6,850 nucleotides of DNA from Erwinia sp. (GTDB lineage: Bacteria > Pseudomonadota > Gammaproteobacteria > Enterobacterales > Enterobacteriaceae), in the NCBI GenBank assembly GCA_003512805.1, contig DOOK01000112.1, forward strand, positions 1 to 6,850. The letters are read 5' to 3'. Positions within the stretch are counted from its first letter, which is position 1, and each line of letters opens with the position of its first letter. The notes beneath the pieces were generated by a model. The model was given only the letters and a program-made list of their open reading frames with translations, ran no database searches and was not told the origin of the DNA. The position numbers were made by a program, and so were the translations under genes. Below, piece after piece: positions 6,160 to 6,850 of the stretch.

Positions 6160-6850
6160 ATGAGCCAGAATACGCTAAAAGTTAATGAGTTACATGAAGA
6201 TGCGGAATTCGACGAAAACGGAGCTGAGATTTTTGATGAGAAGGCTCTTGTCGGAAATGAACCTGCTGATAACGATATAGCTGAAGAAGAGCTGTTGTCA
6301 CAAGGCGCTACGCAACGTGTATTGGATGCGACGCAGCTCTACCTGGGGGAGATCGGTTATTCACCGCTCCTTACGGCAGAGGAAGAGGTTTTCTTCGCTC
6401 GTCGTGCTCTGCGTGGTGACATTCCGTCTCGTCGCCGCATGATTGAAAGTAACTTACGTCTGGTAGTGAAGATCGCCCGTCGTTACAGCAATCGTGGTCT
6501 GGCTTTGCTGGATCTGATTGAGGAAGGTAACCTGGGCCTGATCCGCGCGGTAGAGAAATTTGACCCTGAACGTGGGTTCCGCTTCTCTACTTACGCTACC
6601 TGGTGGATCCGTCAGACGATTGAACGGGCGATCATGAATCAAACCCGTACTATCCGTCTGCCAATCCATATCGTTAAAGAGCTGAACGTTTATCTGCGTA
6701 CCGCCCGCGAACTGGCCCACAAGCTGGATCACGAGCCAAGCGCAGAAGAAATCGCCGAACAGCTGGACAAACCCGTTGATGATGTCAGCCGTATGCTGCG
6801 TCTTAACGAACGCATCACGTCAGTTGACACGCCACTAGGCGGAGATTCTG
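6160..6850 (+). CDS. rpoS: RNA polymerase sigma factor RpoS (sigma-S), 5' part, 3' end outside window
   Basis: RpoS is the master sigma factor of stationary phase and general stress. The window shows 230 complete codons of a protein of about 330, with no stop or frameshift. It begins MSQNTLKV, followed by an acidic N-terminal segment (region 1.1, about 1-50). Region 1.2 is at about 52-88 ([18 protein letters not shown]). Region 2 is at about 92-165, with [30 protein letters not shown], and the -10 recognition part [20 protein letters not shown]. Region 3.0/3.1 begins near 166 ([11 protein letters not shown]). It includes Lys173, the residue central to RssB-directed ClpXP degradation in E. coli. 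Late region 3 and region 4 are missing because the window ends. Residue 33, which varies among E. coli strains, is Asn. Start ATG 6160 has AGGAG at good spacing. Confidence 0.98.
   Translation, partial: MSQNTLKVNELHEDAEFDENGAEIFDEKALVGNEPADNDIAEEELLSQGATQRVLDATQLYLGEIGYSPLLTAEEEVFFARRALRGDIPSRRRMIESNLRLVVKIARRYSNRGLALLDLIEEGNLGLIRAVEKFDPERGFRFSTYATWWIRQTIERAIMNQTRTIRLPIHIVKELNVYLRTARELAHKLDHEPSAEEIAEQLDKPVDDVSRMLRLNERITSVDTPLGGDS

Noticed and set aside
1..6850. Mobile element, CRISPR array, toxin-antitoxin pair or defence system
   Set aside because: All coding space is taken by conserved housekeeping genes in conserved order, and the gaps are at most about 200 bp without long repeats or transposase remnants.

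Overview
The window is an ordinary chromosomal core segment of a gammaproteobacterium of the order Enterobacterales. Gene order (cysC, ygbE, ftsB, ispD, ispF, truD, surE, pcm, nlpD, rpoS, all on the + strand) and protein sequence both match the Escherichia coli cysC-rpoS neighbourhood as I remember it. The proteins differ from E. coli at many positions and the DNA looks moderately GC-rich, so the source is probably a relative such as the Erwinia/Pantoea group. That genus-level guess is an inference, not a measurement.

Layout. Bases 1-320 hold the 3' half of cysC, the last gene of the sulfate-activation operon. Then come ygbE (small inner-membrane protein, 377-694) and a 201-bp non-coding gap. 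A tightly packed block follows: ftsB (divisome), ispD and ispF (two MEP-pathway steps to isoprenoids), truD (tRNA pseudouridine 13), surE (nucleotidase) and pcm (protein repair). Junctions in this block are +3 bp, a 1-bp overlap, a 1-bp overlap, a 68-bp gap and a 7-bp overlap, which suggests co-transcription. After a 156-bp promoter-like gap come nlpD (outer-membrane lipoprotein that activates AmiC) and, 51 bp later, the first 230 codons of rpoS, cut by the window end.

Regulation. The richest non-coding information belongs to rpoS. A promoter with 17-bp spacing lies inside nlpD; its predicted start is about 540 nt upstream of the rpoS ATG. The last codons of nlpD hold the conserved small-RNA pairing segment. 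The nlpD-rpoS gap has a perfect 8-bp hairpin with a 7-nt loop, then a good Shine-Dalgarno sequence. Upstream of nlpD are a 13-bp direct repeat and an extended -10 promoter candidate.

I found no mobile element, CRISPR array, tRNA, rRNA, phage gene or undescribed system. All ten genes belong to known families, and no gene shows a frameshift or internal stop. The findings are therefore modest and mostly concern intergenic and regulatory differences from the E. coli arrangement.
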